A stretch of 64,000 bases of DNA from Ottelia alismoides (lineage: Eukaryota; Streptophyta; Magnoliopsida; Alismatales; Hydrocharitaceae): NCBI GenBank assembly GCA_037367405.1, contig JAZKJV010002320.1, positions 496,001 to 560,000 on the forward strand, written 5' to 3'. The notes beneath the pieces were generated by a model, which was not told where the DNA came from, made no database searches, and worked only from the letters and a program-made list of their open reading frames with translations. Below, one piece after another: positions 23,337 to 35,700 of this stretch; positions within the stretch are counted from its first letter, which is position 1, and every line of letters begins with the position of its first letter. The translations under genes were made by a program, and so were the position numbers.

Positions 23337-23801
23337 GAAGGATACAATGATGCAAGCTGGATAGGGAAAATAGAGGAGTCTGGGAGTAATGGTGTAACAA
23401 GGTTGGAATTTACCCTAAGAGGCGGTGCAGTCTCCTGGAGGTCTGTGAAGCAGACCATTCTAGCTCGATCCACTTTTGAGGCCGAGCTGTGTGCTTTGGA
23501 CACCACTGGAATTGAGGCTGAATGGCTAAGGGAACTTCTGTCTGAAATTCCCATGGTAGGTCAGCCTATTCCTGCGATCTCGGTACATTGTGATAATATG
23601 GCCACAATTGCCAAGATCAAGAGTTCAAAGTTCAATCAGAAAACAAGGAGACACATACAAATCAGACTTAAGACGTTAAGAGATTTGGTGTCTCGAAGGG
23701 TGTTGGTTGTGGATTTTGTTGGATTCAAAGACAACACGACAGATCCATTGACTAAGGGACTTGATAGATCTTTAGTCCTAAAATCTAGGCTTGGGATGTG
23801 A
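23288..23801 (+). pseudogene. Copia RNase H
   Basis: Contains LEGYNDASWIG, AVSWRSVKQTILARSTFEAEL, IPAISVHCDNMATI and the terminal DNTTDPLTKGL, the usual Copia RNase H landmarks. It lies in a different frame from RT because of a frameshift near 23,300. The domain itself is nearly complete. Confidence 0.9.
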
Positions 23802-24383
23802 CTGAGACCCATTGGGAATTCCTCTACAATAGCAACCCAACCTATCTGAGTGGAGATCCCAGAAAGTAGGTTCAATGTGGTAATAACAAGCTGTTTGGAG
23901 AACCGGTTGGCACTCTAATCTTAATGCGTAAGCATGAGTGTCTTATCCTTGGAAGCCTGAGTGCCGTTTAAGCTGCAAGCTTAGGAAGAACGTAGGCTCT
24001 GAATGGGTTCAAGCCTTTGGGCAAGATGTTAGCAGTGCATCCTTGGAGAATGCCACCTACGTGAGTGTTACTGTGGGCCGCAGTTAAAGGAAGAGGGTCT
24101 TTCCTAAACACACTCATGAAACAGGATAAGGGTGCATGGCCTTTAAGAGCACCAACCCTGAAGATTGCACCAAGAACAACGCTTTGTTGTTTCTATCGTA
24201 TACTTTAACAATAAGGTCTGAAGTTCAATACGTAGTTTACTTCGTTCCTGTTAAAGTGAAAGTAGTAAACTCAGGTAGAGGTTCAAACCGGACGGTACCT
24301 TTACTGAAAGAAAAGTGGGCAGCCGAAAGAAGTCTCTTAAATCCTTCTGAATCTCTTTTTCAAATTGGTGAATTCGTGGGGAT

Positions 24384-25426
24384 TGTTGTATTAAAAATTG
24401 TATTTAGGTTTTAATTGGAAAACCTATGTAATTACAATTAGAATTAATTTGATTTCAATTGGGAAACCAAATGGTTTGGAGGGAAAGTTGGGAATTCCCA
24501 AATTTGAAACATGGATGAGTTTGGGTTGAGGTTTAGTATCATACCTTAGAGATCTAAACTTTTGGTGGACTTATATATGAGTCCCTACCCCAAACTCTTG
24601 TAGCAATAGTAGAGAGGAGGAATGGAGGACCACACACGTGCACACGCGCTCCGCTCCGTCTTCGGCACCGGCTCGGGCTCGGGCTCGAGAGAGTCAATTC
24701 GGACCTCGGATCTCGATACTTTTGCTGCGAGTTTCATTTGGATGATCGATTAAATTAATCAGATAGAGTAATTTGATTTCGATCACATTGGGAATCGGAC
24801 TTGATCCAAACGGCTCGACTTAACCGCGGTTTTGGAATTCGAAAGGACACGCATGTTGAGGGGCGTTTTCGGAAACCAAAGGGACCGCGCGCTAGAGCAT
24901 GCGAGCTCCTCTTTTTATACCCCTCACCCGACGCCGTTTTTCTTCACTCGCAAGAAAAACTACCCGTCCCTCTTGTTCTCTCTCTCTCTCTCTCACGCCT
25001 GCGACCCTGTTTTCTTCTCGGCTGCAAGTTCTCGGAGGTGCTTTCGAGGACGGTCTCGTCGGTGCGCGCGGACGAAGATCGTGAACCGTCGTATCTTGGG
25101 AACGGATCGCCAGTACCCTTCGCACCGGTATTGTGGGGGCGAAATCCTCTGTAAGGACAGTCCATTTCATGGACGCTTCGGTGATCTCTGAACTAATCTT
25201 TCTTATATTTTGTTTGCCGCAATTTGTTTATTGCTTACCTTTCCCTGGATCTTGTCCGGTTGTTGCTTTATGTGTGATTAATCGGTTCCTGCCTGCATGT
25301 CGTAATTGGATAATGGATTGGAAATATCTGACGTTAATGATATTAATATGTGATACGTTTATTTCCGTTCATTTGGATCCGTATAATTACTGTTTATTAT
25401 ATGCTTGGTTGTTCCTGTTTTCAACA
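24384..25426 (+). repeat. 3' LTR of the 8.2-kb Copia
   Basis: 1043 bp, collinear with 17,246-18,273 and ending TTTTCAACA. A short purine tract GTGGGGA lies just upstream (24,376-24,382) as the likely polypurine tract. 23,802-24,383 is the untranslated 3' part of the element. Confidence 0.9.
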
Positions 25427-25437
25427 TAGGGCTGTTA

Positions 25438-25598
25438 GGATCTGTTTGGTTGCTGGACTGGGTTGGGGTACACCGGTGTACCCCTTATTTCAATCCTCTC
25501 AATCCTCCTTACAGTTTACTATTCGCAGGGGTACAGTTTACTCACAGGGATACCCCAATCCAACCCAACCCAGTCCAACCCAGCAATCAAACAGACCC
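25438..25598. mobile_element. 161-bp Tourist-like MITE (TSD TTA)
   Basis: Left end GGATCTGTTTGGTTGCTGG and inverted right end GGGTCTGTTTGATTGCTGG, flanked by TTA at 25,435-25,437 and 25,599-25,601. TSD and TIR fit PIF/Harbinger (Tourist) MITEs. It lies 11 bp beyond the end of the Copia 3' LTR. Confidence 0.85.
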
Positions 25599-25601
25599 TT
25601 A

Positions 25602-25763
25602 GCCTCCTTTCATGAATATTTTAACCAAAATTATGTCGAAATGACCTAATCGACTGAAATTTGGGAGCTTCGGTTAGAAAAATGATCGAAATCTCGATCG
25701 GAATTCGATCGAAAGTTCATCTCAGTCGGTTATCGAATAGGTGACTGAAATCGAAATTTGAAG
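25602..25763. repeat. GAAATTTC-rich palindromic island
   Basis: Contains inverted motifs such as ATCGAAATCTCGATCGG and GATCGAAAGTTC. Its right edge AAATTTGAAGCCT matches the inverted TIR-like end (GGCCTCAAAT) of the island at 46.24 kb. It is probably a member of the same non-autonomous family, present at the A/B junction. Confidence 0.5.
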
Positions 25764-28167
25764 CCTAAGTAATAACAATGCAAGAAGTTACAAGCATAAC
25801 TAATATTTTAGAAAAAAGCATATGCATAACTGATGTTGCAGAAGTTAAGGACATTTTAATATAACCGGCTTTCCAAATTGAAAATGAAGACGCTTCCTCT
25901 AAACTCCATGTTATCTCCTTTGTTTAAGTCATTACAGAGTCGATAATGGTTTATAAGTTTATAATGTAGGTATATACATAAGATAGATATATTTCTGATA
26001 ATGGTTTATAAGTTTATAATGTAGGTATATACATAAGATAGATATATTCTAGCACTTCAAATGTTATTATGGGCTCGGTTTTAGGTTGGGTCTAATTGTA
26101 ATTAGTCGGGTTTATTAGATAAAGTAGGAACTAACATTGCCTTTTTTTCTCCATGGAGAGATGCTATAGAATAATTTTTTACCAATATTTTTAAAATCGA
26201 ATTGAAGAGTGAAGATTGAATCAAAACCTTAACCAAGTCGGATCGGATTGAACCATAAAATCTAACTAATTAAACCAAATGATAATATCGTCATTCTTAC
26301 TGACTGAATTAAACCAAATCAGAGTGAATCAAAACATGTATAAAATATACAATCGAAAATAAATAGAATAGATATAAATACACATTCAATGTATATATCT
26401 TGTAAATAAATTTTTTATGCAACGTCAAATGCTATGTACAAATAATATCCGGATAAAATTCTCTGTAGAATAATACTAGTTTAATTATGTTTGAAGCCAA
26501 TTTAATACAAGAACTTCCGGTGCAGTAGCTTGTTAAAAGTGGCCTCTTTTTTTTCCTAACACCGCTTTCCTCGCGCGCGCGCTCAAGAGATGGAATCTCC
26601 TTTCATCGAGATTCGAGTTTATAAAGGCCGATTGCTCTCTAAATATAATTTTTAATGGTCATTGTCCATAAATTTATATTTTTTTATATTTTTTATATTT
26701 TTTACATGGAATTTATATTCCATTTAATGGTCATTGTCCATGGAATTTATATTTTTTACATAAATTTTAATGGTCATTGTCCATAACTCTCGAAATATAT
26801 TTTTTTAATGAACATTTAAAATCAATCGAAATGTGTGTTTGACTGCGCAACGGATTAAGTTGTATTTGATGTTGGATATACATTCTTCATATAAATTGAA
26901 TTGCAGAAAAAAACACAAAATTGATAAGCAGATCCTGCACAGTATGCCTAATATAACCACCGAGAAACTAAGGACAAAAACAATTTAAGGCACACATGCA
27001 CAGAGAATTCTGAACGTGAAAAATATTCAATAGGGTTGATTGCAAACAATTGAGGAAAAAAATGCTGGAGAATAACAGCTCCAATGACCTCTCCATCAAA
27101 AGTCAAACGTTTGCTACGGTAACTGTAATCCTTCTTTCTACTCCCTTTTCCTATTTGATCTCTTTCTTGCGAGAACTTGTGTTGACATATCATCACCACA
27201 ACATTATGAGAAATGTGTCGCCTCCTGTATGATACGCAGTTTCCAAACCTATTAGTAAGAATGACTTGGTACAGTTACCATTGATGGCACAAGATTAGCT
27301 TCTAGTCAGTAAGATGCCTTGTACAATCAATATGTAATATTATTGATTAAAGGCGGAACCTTGAAGCACTTGAAGTATTGATGGTCTAAGGAGATTATAT
27401 GGACGCCCCCAATACTTCAGAGCAGGATGAGAAGACCATCAAAATGAAGAATCTTCAAGATAACTCCGTGGATGCAGAAAGAAATTGTCACGCATGAAGC
27501 ATTCGATTTAGTTGTGCATCCTAACGCAAACATGAATATACACACACATATACATACATACATGCTTATTTATCTCCAAAACTATTGTGTTTGTTAGCGT
27601 TGTACATTGCTCTAGCAACTCTATCGTGGGAAAGAAGGCGACAAAAACGTTTCACATGTATCATCATCTTTTTATCGACGTTTAACCTGAGAGAGGAATT
27701 GTGTTCAAAGGTCTTGATAGTTGCCACATGTTTTAACCGCACCCATATGCGAGAATAAGTACATACCTGGCTCAAAACCTCTTCAAAAGGGTTGTATGCT
27801 CCATCTACATCAGAGGTCATTACGTTGCATGATTTGACATGCACTCTAAGTATATGATGTAGAAGTATATATAGCTAATAAATACTCGTACCATATGCTA
27901 ACTTATCATGAATTGAAACAAATTGATAAACCATTTATCCATAGACATTTAGAAGAAGTGGTAGATAATCACAGCACGATTCATTTCAATGACAGACAAA
28001 ACAACTTGTTAGACAATGATCGACGGAAGGTATATTTACGGAACATTCTCGCATTAAGCACATATCTGAACGTCAAATAAGAAGGGATATGGGATATATG
28101 TTAGTTATGTTAAATAAAATTGTTAGAAAAGTGTTTGTTATTTTTATTTTCACGTCGGAAGAGGTTG
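25764..28167. repeat. Duplicated segment B, copy 2
   Basis: Collinear with 7314-10,092. It lacks 497 bp of copy 1 at the AAGT near 26,538 and has a 55-bp tandem duplication (25,942-26,049) and a three-fold TAATGGTCATTGTCC expansion (26,652-26,784). No gene is recognisable. Homology stops at GAAGAGG near 28,167. Confidence 0.75.
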
Positions 28168-29239
28168 ATGAGGGGATGGGGTGAAACCCTACTCTTGTTG
28201 GCTGCATGGTCCAAACATTAAGAATTTTTACGAGGAATAGAAATTTTGATGGATGAGGGATACATCTAATGGGGGCAATGTTCAAAGTGTTCTCAATATC
28301 CAATTCCATCTTTAAGCTCTAAGAAATGAAAATATTGTACTACTCATGCATGACAGGGTTTGACATCATCATCTCTATGTAGAATTAGTTATTGGATAAC
28401 TATCAATATTACATACAATAAATACTATTTGCATGACATTTCAAATCGTTAAACCTCGGGATTAAACTTTCTAAGGATGATAACTCAATAGTACAAAAGT
28501 CATTTCAATCAAACACTTATTGAGCTCGCTAAAACTCTATTGCCTGATTTAAAAGCTATCTTTTATTTTCTAGGAACTAGTTCCTCTAATAAAGAAATGC
28601 CACTTCTAAACAAATATAAATCACTACTTAATACCACTTTCATTTCATTCGGTTACTGGAAGTTATCTGAAATGTCAAATCCAACTTTTAAACAAATATT
28701 CCTGCTTTTGTAAAAGTTATGGAATATATCCCACGGAAATTATCAAAAATTAAAAAAATCACATTTAAACAAAAGATAATATTGAGAATCGGATACCTAA
28801 CCTTTATACCCATTATAACTTTAAAAAGAAATCCAATTTGTTTATCTTCTCAGGGGCATCCTTTGTTCTCTATCTATAGAGGGAAAATCTAAGCAGATCT
28901 ATCATTCTCAATAAAAGAAGATAGACACACTGTCAAGAATCAAAACCAACTTACGATTCCGTCTAACTGACTCACGTATTGAAAGTAACGCTTTAATCAG
29001 CTTGCAATGACCCAAAGAATGAACTTGTCGCAACGACATAGCCACAGCAGCTGGATCGTTCAGGAAGTTCACTGGAAAACTCGAGAGCACAATACCAACA
29101 GTAACTCTCAAGATCAGCAGTTGCAACAACTTTGTGTGGCCATGAGCAGTCCTGGCTGCTCGACTTGGCGACGATAAGAACACCAGACCAAGACAATGAC
29201 AAAGCTCAACTAGATTCAATACTGACAACAAATTTTTAC
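28168..29239. other. Unassigned 3' flank of the AGD gene
   Basis: No gene, clear repeat or RNA was recognised. A minus-strand open frame at 28,908-29,231 has no recognisable domain. It lies downstream of the AGD stop codon on the same strand and may be long 3' UTR or intergenic. Confidence 0.4.
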
Positions 29240-29676
29240 ATGTTTCGCATTCAATAAGAAACCAGAAGGAACATGACCTTCCTGCTCAGCTGGACTCAAG
29301 ATTCAAATTTCAATCAGGCGTACGCTATTATTTAACAAAACCTAAGCAAATGCGTGAAAGTTCAATGCTAGATGGCAAAGAGAATATTGATACTAAAAAG
29401 AGAGGAGGAGCAAACTACAAAACTGCATGCCAAGGGAAACAAAAACAGGACAAACCCAGCTTAAATTACAGAGCCCTGGGACCGTATTATACATATACCG
29501 GTCACTGAAAGGGCAGGATAACATTAGCTTATGTACGACGGCAGAAAAATTACCACCCCGACTCAATCAAGACAAAAATAACTCCCTCATAAATAAATAA
29601 CATACAATGCAGGGCAAGGGCAACATTTTCCTCAACGCATCGCCTTCATTCTAAACGCTAGCACTAATCCTTGGTG
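29240..29676 (-). other. Probable 3' UTR of the AGD gene
   Basis: Directly follows the stop codon at 29,677-29,679 on the minus strand and is non-coding. It has T-rich, plant-like 3' UTR composition, but no single polyadenylation signal stands out. The end of the transcript is a guess. Confidence 0.35.
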
Positions 29677-29791
29677 TCATCTGTTGACATCCTCTAAAAT
29701 AGCAAGGACCTCTTCATCTGCGATGCCCTGGTCTAGGGCATACTGTAGCGGGGTTTTTCCGTCATCATCAATAGCTCGTGAATCAGCTCCC
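29677..29791 (-). CDS. AGD terminal exon
   Basis: 115 nt: [19 protein letters not shown] to ILEDVNR, then TGA at 29,679-29,677. It completes the last ankyrin repeat. The acceptor CATTTTGCAG and the one-base phase match the previous exon 10.3 kb away. Confidence 0.9.
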
Positions 29792-32700
29792 CTGCAAAAT
29801 GATGGTGCTATGTTAACCAAGGGTGGAGAATAATTGAAGATAAAGGCGCTAATCACGATCTTCCCTTTGAATGAAACAAGCCATAGAAGGAGATTCGCAA
29901 AGATATATCACACATTAAAACAAGGGGATTCAAGTGAACGTCATACAAGGCTGAACATAAGTCCACCTTTTCTGTTTTATAAACTTTGATATAAGCAAAT
30001 ATGAATCAGTGATCTACCTAAATATCTATAAATAGAGGTCCAAACTTAAGTCCAGCCTTTTCCCATGCAAATAGGTCCCAGCAACAAGTATTTGGTTTCT
30101 AGAATCTATAAAATCTTCTAGAAAACAGCAAGATTAATATGGAACTTCAACATGGAGAACACTGTAAGAAAAATCGAATATCAAGAAAACGGTCAGGGTT
30201 AAACATTGTATAGTCATTGATCACTGCTAATAGAATTACTTGAATCTCATTGGTGGCTACCCCTCTGTATATGACTACAAAGAAACACAAAATGCGAATA
30301 AGATGGAACATAGTAATGAAGGATCCTAAATAATTCAACACTCCCACAAGTTATCCCATATTTTATTGAGCAATTTACATATATGGATTCCAAATTTGGG
30401 ATCCATATAAAAAGGTTCCAAAAAAAATGTCATTTCGATGCTTAACAATTTTTCAATAAAGCATTCCGCTGTATGAGCAATCTGTATTTTGAGTAATCTA
30501 TATAGACAATGCACATAATTAGAATCATTAACGAATGGTCAATAATAAGACCTAAGGATGCAGTTCACATAGAGGTTAAAGGTCAATAATAAGACCTAAG
30601 GATGCAGTTCACATATAGAGGTTACCAAAACTACGTACATTTTATCAGGACCCTTTTGAAATATACACCCAATTTCTGAGACCATATATGGCTATCGCTC
30701 TATTTTGTTTTGGAAAAGAAAATGGTGTTACATGAGGTAAAATAAGCATCAAAACCTGATTCAAAACAATATATTTGTGGAATGTAAAATTTGATATAGA
30801 GAATCGCGAGTATTAGACATCCATATATAGAAAGGGCTATAGTGAGAGTCAACCCATATGAAAGCAAAGTACACAAATACTCCACCCGGAATTTAATACT
30901 CTGCACATCCAAATATAGATTATGTGTATCCTTCCAGCTTAGCTTGTTACAATAAAGCTCAAATAGAGCTCTTGGGCAAGCCTTTGTGAACATGAGGACC
31001 ATCTGATTTGCAGAAAAGACACCAAACGTCTGGTGAAGACCTCCCTAGACGAAGTCTCTAGTAAAATAGCAGTCCATAGCCACAAGTTTGGTTCCCTCAT
31101 ATAACAGGATTTTTTCTATATGAATAGCATTTGTGCTCAACTCCGTTACTCTGCCAGAAAATGTGAAGATATGTAAAAATTGCTTGCATCCATTGCATCT
31201 TGGTTGGTGCTCCGTCTATCTGTCTGTATTTGCCTGCTGCAGTAGGGTGAGTCACCACAACTTGTTTCTCACAATCCCATAGGACTAGGTTAACCCCTCA
31301 GTATGCAAAGAAACTAGTGGAAGACTTTTATTCACTAGGCATACAAAGTAATTGGCATCAAAATATTGTTGGTTTATGTAACCCACTCAGACACCTGTCG
31401 AAGGGTGCGGGTGGATCGAACTAGATGACCTGGATCACTGCAAATAGTAAACTCAAACAATCACAACGTTTGCTAAAATTCATGTAGAAAAGATTCGAAC
31501 TGTTTTGAGACAAAATCCAAAATAGTGTTCTTGACAAGAACACTATTTAATAATTTCTCTCTAGCGCTGGTGGTCGGCTACTGATGAATCTCGAATTCAT
31601 CATGCTAAAAGTCAATAATTAAACCTCTGGCTTAATCAAACCAATAAAATTCACCAATAACTCCTCCTTTTTATGTTGTATCCTATTGTGTATAATTAAC
31701 CCATAAATTAATTGTATATAAATTATTATTTATTTTGTAATTTTTTTCTCATAAAAAATCGCTAAAAAATACGTAGATTAATTGTCCATAATATCACTAA
31801 CCTTTAAAAAGACTAAAAATACAAAAACAACTCAAAAGATAAAAATCGGTGTTTTACCCCCTTAAAAATACCCCCAAAAAATACTTTTTGTATAAATGAC
31901 CTCTTTTGGCTTTTTGTCCAACATGAAACTTGTAGATCTCATTGATACGAACAACTTTCATGTTTTGACTTTTTTCTAATTTTGCTTTTAACTATCTCTT
32001 TTCTATTTATCTTTATTTTTTGCTTTTTCTAATTTTCTGATTGGGCCACGTGGCGCCCTCTGCGCCATCCACGTGGCCCACTCTTCCTTCCGCCACCCGA
32101 CGCCCTCCTAGGCCGTCAGATCTTCACCCCTCCCCCATCTTGACCGTCCATCTCCATTGAATCCCCAACCGTCTGATCTGACATCAGATCAAATCCTCAC
32201 CGCCCCTAGCGCCTCATCCACAGCCGTTAGATCTCACCTCCTATCCTACGGCTCTCCACGTGCCACGTTGCCCCTTTCCCATAGCCGCTCGATCGCGTCT
32301 CATCCTATGCCTCTCATTCACCCACGTCGCCTCTTTTTCTCCATCGTTGGATCAAATCCGCCTTCCCATCAGCACCGCTCACCTCCGCACGCATCTCAGC
32401 CACTCGATCCACTCCTCGTATCTGATCACTACCCTCCAATTGTGCTATCATCCCAGCCGTTGGATTGAAAGATCCAACGGGTTGCCAGTCGTCTCCTACC
32501 TCCGTTCCCCCTCCATGCGTTACGATCGCTGCCCCCCTTTCCATTTTCGCATCGCCTACCGATCCTCTCCCCTCGACCTAACGACTCCCTGGCATAGCCC
32601 TTCGCTCCGTCTTCCTTCCGCAACCCCCATCAACCCTCACCACCACTCCCAGCCTTCATTATACCCACTCAAACACTCACCTCACCACCTGAAACGCCTC

Positions 32701-35700
32701 CAACTCCTCCTATAAAAACCCCTCCTCCGCCGCACTTCACGGCCATCCACCACATTACGGGGTTTCGCCAAAGCTTCCTCCACCCTCCGGTGACAGCGGA
32801 GGGCGGCCTTGTCGAGGCGATAATGACCGCGACACCCAGGTGTGATCCATGGCCTTCCCGGCCATGTCGCGGCACCTCCGGTGTTCGCTGAACTCCGTGC
32901 ACGACCGTGCATGCTGGGCGATGACCCGAGCTTCCTGAGAAGCTCAGCACATGCCACCTCTTCCGCCCGTTCTTCCCCAACCTCCAGATTCTTTTCTGCA
33001 CTCAATCTCATACCGCACTCCGCCACTTTCACCGTCCATTAACCATCCGCTAAGCTCCACTACATCACCTTCATCCACGCTGATGCCTCCGCTCACCTTC
33101 CCCTTTCTCCACAACCTCCCTCGCTCTGACCCTCATTATCCCCTGTTCCGCCAGAGAAGAAAACCATGGCCACCACTTCCCGATGCCCCACGGACCCCAT
33201 TCACCTCACATTACACACGCTTCGGCTACTCTCTTAACCCTCTTGCAGGTACCACCTTCAATGGTCGGAGTTCACATCCTCTCGCCGATCTCAGCTCCAT
33301 CTCCGACGACGCTCCTCCGCCTTGCTCCTCCAAACGCCAATGGAGCTTCGCCGCATTTCCAGCACCTTCGCAAGCCCATCAGCATTCTTCTCCAACCTTC
33401 AGAGAGTATCGCAGAGCTTAGCAGAGCCTCACGATGCTCGCTGGAGCCCCACCTTCTCCAGTGTCCTGCGGTGGTGCACGAAGATGCAGATGTCGTCCGA
33501 TCATCTGGATCGGACGACCCTTATGAAGACACGTGGCCAGCCCGAGCCTCCAGACGAACCTCCTGGCTCAGATCTACAGAACCTCATTCCGAGTCTCCGC
33601 CTGACGCCACGTGGCCCGAACCAGCCGAGCCTCCCAAACCTAGCCCCCTCACGTGCACCGCACACGGGGGCTGGGTAATTTGCACGAAGACCCTGGATGC
33701 TTTTGGTACTTACACTTTGGTCCCCAGGCACGTGCCTCACGTGCGTGCGTGGGTATTTTACAGGGAGACCATCACAACTTTTGGAATTTGCAGAAATGCG
33801 CCTGTGTGCATGGAAAATTTGCATAAGGGCCCAGGTAGTTTTTGGAAATTACATTTAGGTCTCTTTAGGGACCTATTTGTAATATTTATCTTTTATTGCA
33901 TTTTATTTACAATTATGCCCCTGCATTGTTTTCTTCATAACTTGAGCATCGCAGGTCCAGATTGCGCGATTTTAATGTCGTTTTGATCCTTGTTTCTTCA
34001 TCTACACTAGAATATGTTTAATTTTCTCATCTGCCACCATTTTAAATGAAGTGAATTTTTATGTTAGATGATGACTCTTGCTGCAATGCCTTGTCATAAA
34101 ATAGATGTTTTCTCACATTGTTATGATCAAAATGACCCTGATTTCAATCTACTTTCTGTTGCTCAATTTAAATGTTCTTTTCAGGCATTTTTGTAATCCT
34201 TTATTCTGCATGTAATTAATCTTTACATACTCTCTCGCATCATTTTATAGTTGCATAAAAATCAACTAAAAAAATGCATGCATATGCTCCTTTTGGAGCA
34301 TCGAGCGCTGCTTGAGATAGAGGGCGCCAATACTGCTGCATGGAGCACTTCGAGGGCATCTCGCGCCGCTTCCACGAGATCCAAGAGAAGATGAGTTACG
34401 GTAAAACTGACATGCTACTGTTGTGGATGGTTCCTCGTGGAGGATCGAGGATGGGAGGAGGCTCTGCCTGTAGTGGCTGTTGTGCCACGAATACGCTACC
34501 TCTGGCTGCACTTGGATCAAATGCAATCCTAGAACAAGGCTTGGAAGTTGCGATGAAGGGGGTTTTGCCATTGTGCAAGATCTGGAAGATGCAATGAAAC
34601 CCTAGAATAATCGAGATCGCATGGCTCATGTTCTCGTTACCCGCTCCATAGGGAAAACCTAGATCCGGATCTTCTTGATCAACAAGATCTAAAGCATCAC
34701 CGATTTGAACAAACTCCAGAACTTTAACAATACATAGTAATAGATCTTGAAGAACATAATCAACTTGTAGAATTGAAGATCATGAGATCAACATAAAAAT
34801 CTTCAAAATAATCAAGAATCAAATGCCAAACAAAATTATAACATACATCCTCGAGAATCAAACCCGCTTTGATACCATGTTAGAAAATACAAATGCGGAA
34901 GCGGAATTAGAGAAATAGAATAAAGAAATGAAGAACACGAGATTTTAACGTGGAATCTTACTACCTAAGGAGCGGGATAAAACCGCGGGAGAAGACCTTA
35001 AATGGCCATATGTTGCATTGAACTTTCTCATATGTTACAAGAGGTCTGGGGCTTCTTATATAGCATCCACAAACTCTCTAAGTTCCACCACCAGTAGATG
35101 TGGGACTAAACTCCTGGATGTGGTAAATGAATCAAGGAGAGATTCATTTACCCATCTTACACATAAGGGACGTGTAACATACAAATTCGAATAATTCGAA
35201 TCCGATCTGATTAAGGGTCTTCATGACCAATTAATAGTCAATTATTATCGAGTAAACCCAGAACGACCTGTATATCGCAGATCAAAATTCGTTCGGTTGC
35301 TATTAACCAAAAATCGATCGCATCGTAATACGTACCATCGGAAAAGCCACGATGAAAAATAAAAAACCGTAAAACAAATCGAGACCACCGAAAAATCCGA
35401 TTCGACAAAATAAGATCAACAAAATTAACCGTTCGTTGATCGGAGGTCGTTTGATATTTTAAAATCACAAAATTTAGTCACAAACCGAGACTGTATCTCG
35501 AGGTGCAAGTAAGGATGACTTTGAATTTTGCAAAAAATTATATATATTATAAAAGGTGATATCAGCAAGCTGACATCAGCTTGCTGATGTCATTCCAAGT
35601 GGGACAGATGCCCTATTTCTTTTCCATCATAAGAGCCTCCCCCCTGACACCCCTTCCTTTTTTTCTTTCCCCCTCTATTTTCTTTTATTTCTCCATCGAA

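Larger units (their letters stand above)
17246..25426 (+). mobile_element. Complete Ty1/Copia element with 1.03-kb LTRs, interrupted by a MULE
   Basis: The boundaries are exact: LTRs start TGTTGTATTAAAA and end TTTTCAACA, and the element is flanked by a perfect 5-bp TSD TAGGG (17,241-17,245 and 25,427-25,431). The internal order is gag, zinc knuckle, protease, integrase, RT, RNase H, which is Copia order. The LTRs differ at roughly 6% of positions by eye, so the insertion is not recent. Frameshifts, several stops and the nested 1.4-kb MULE make it non-autonomous now. It sits a little downstream of the DVR fragment in duplicate copy 2. Confidence 0.92.

Noticed and set aside
32157..33986. Long plus- and minus-strand frames in the GC-rich block
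   Set aside because: Low stop-codon frequency is expected in GC-rich LTR-like sequence; no family resemblance and overlapping frames on both strands.
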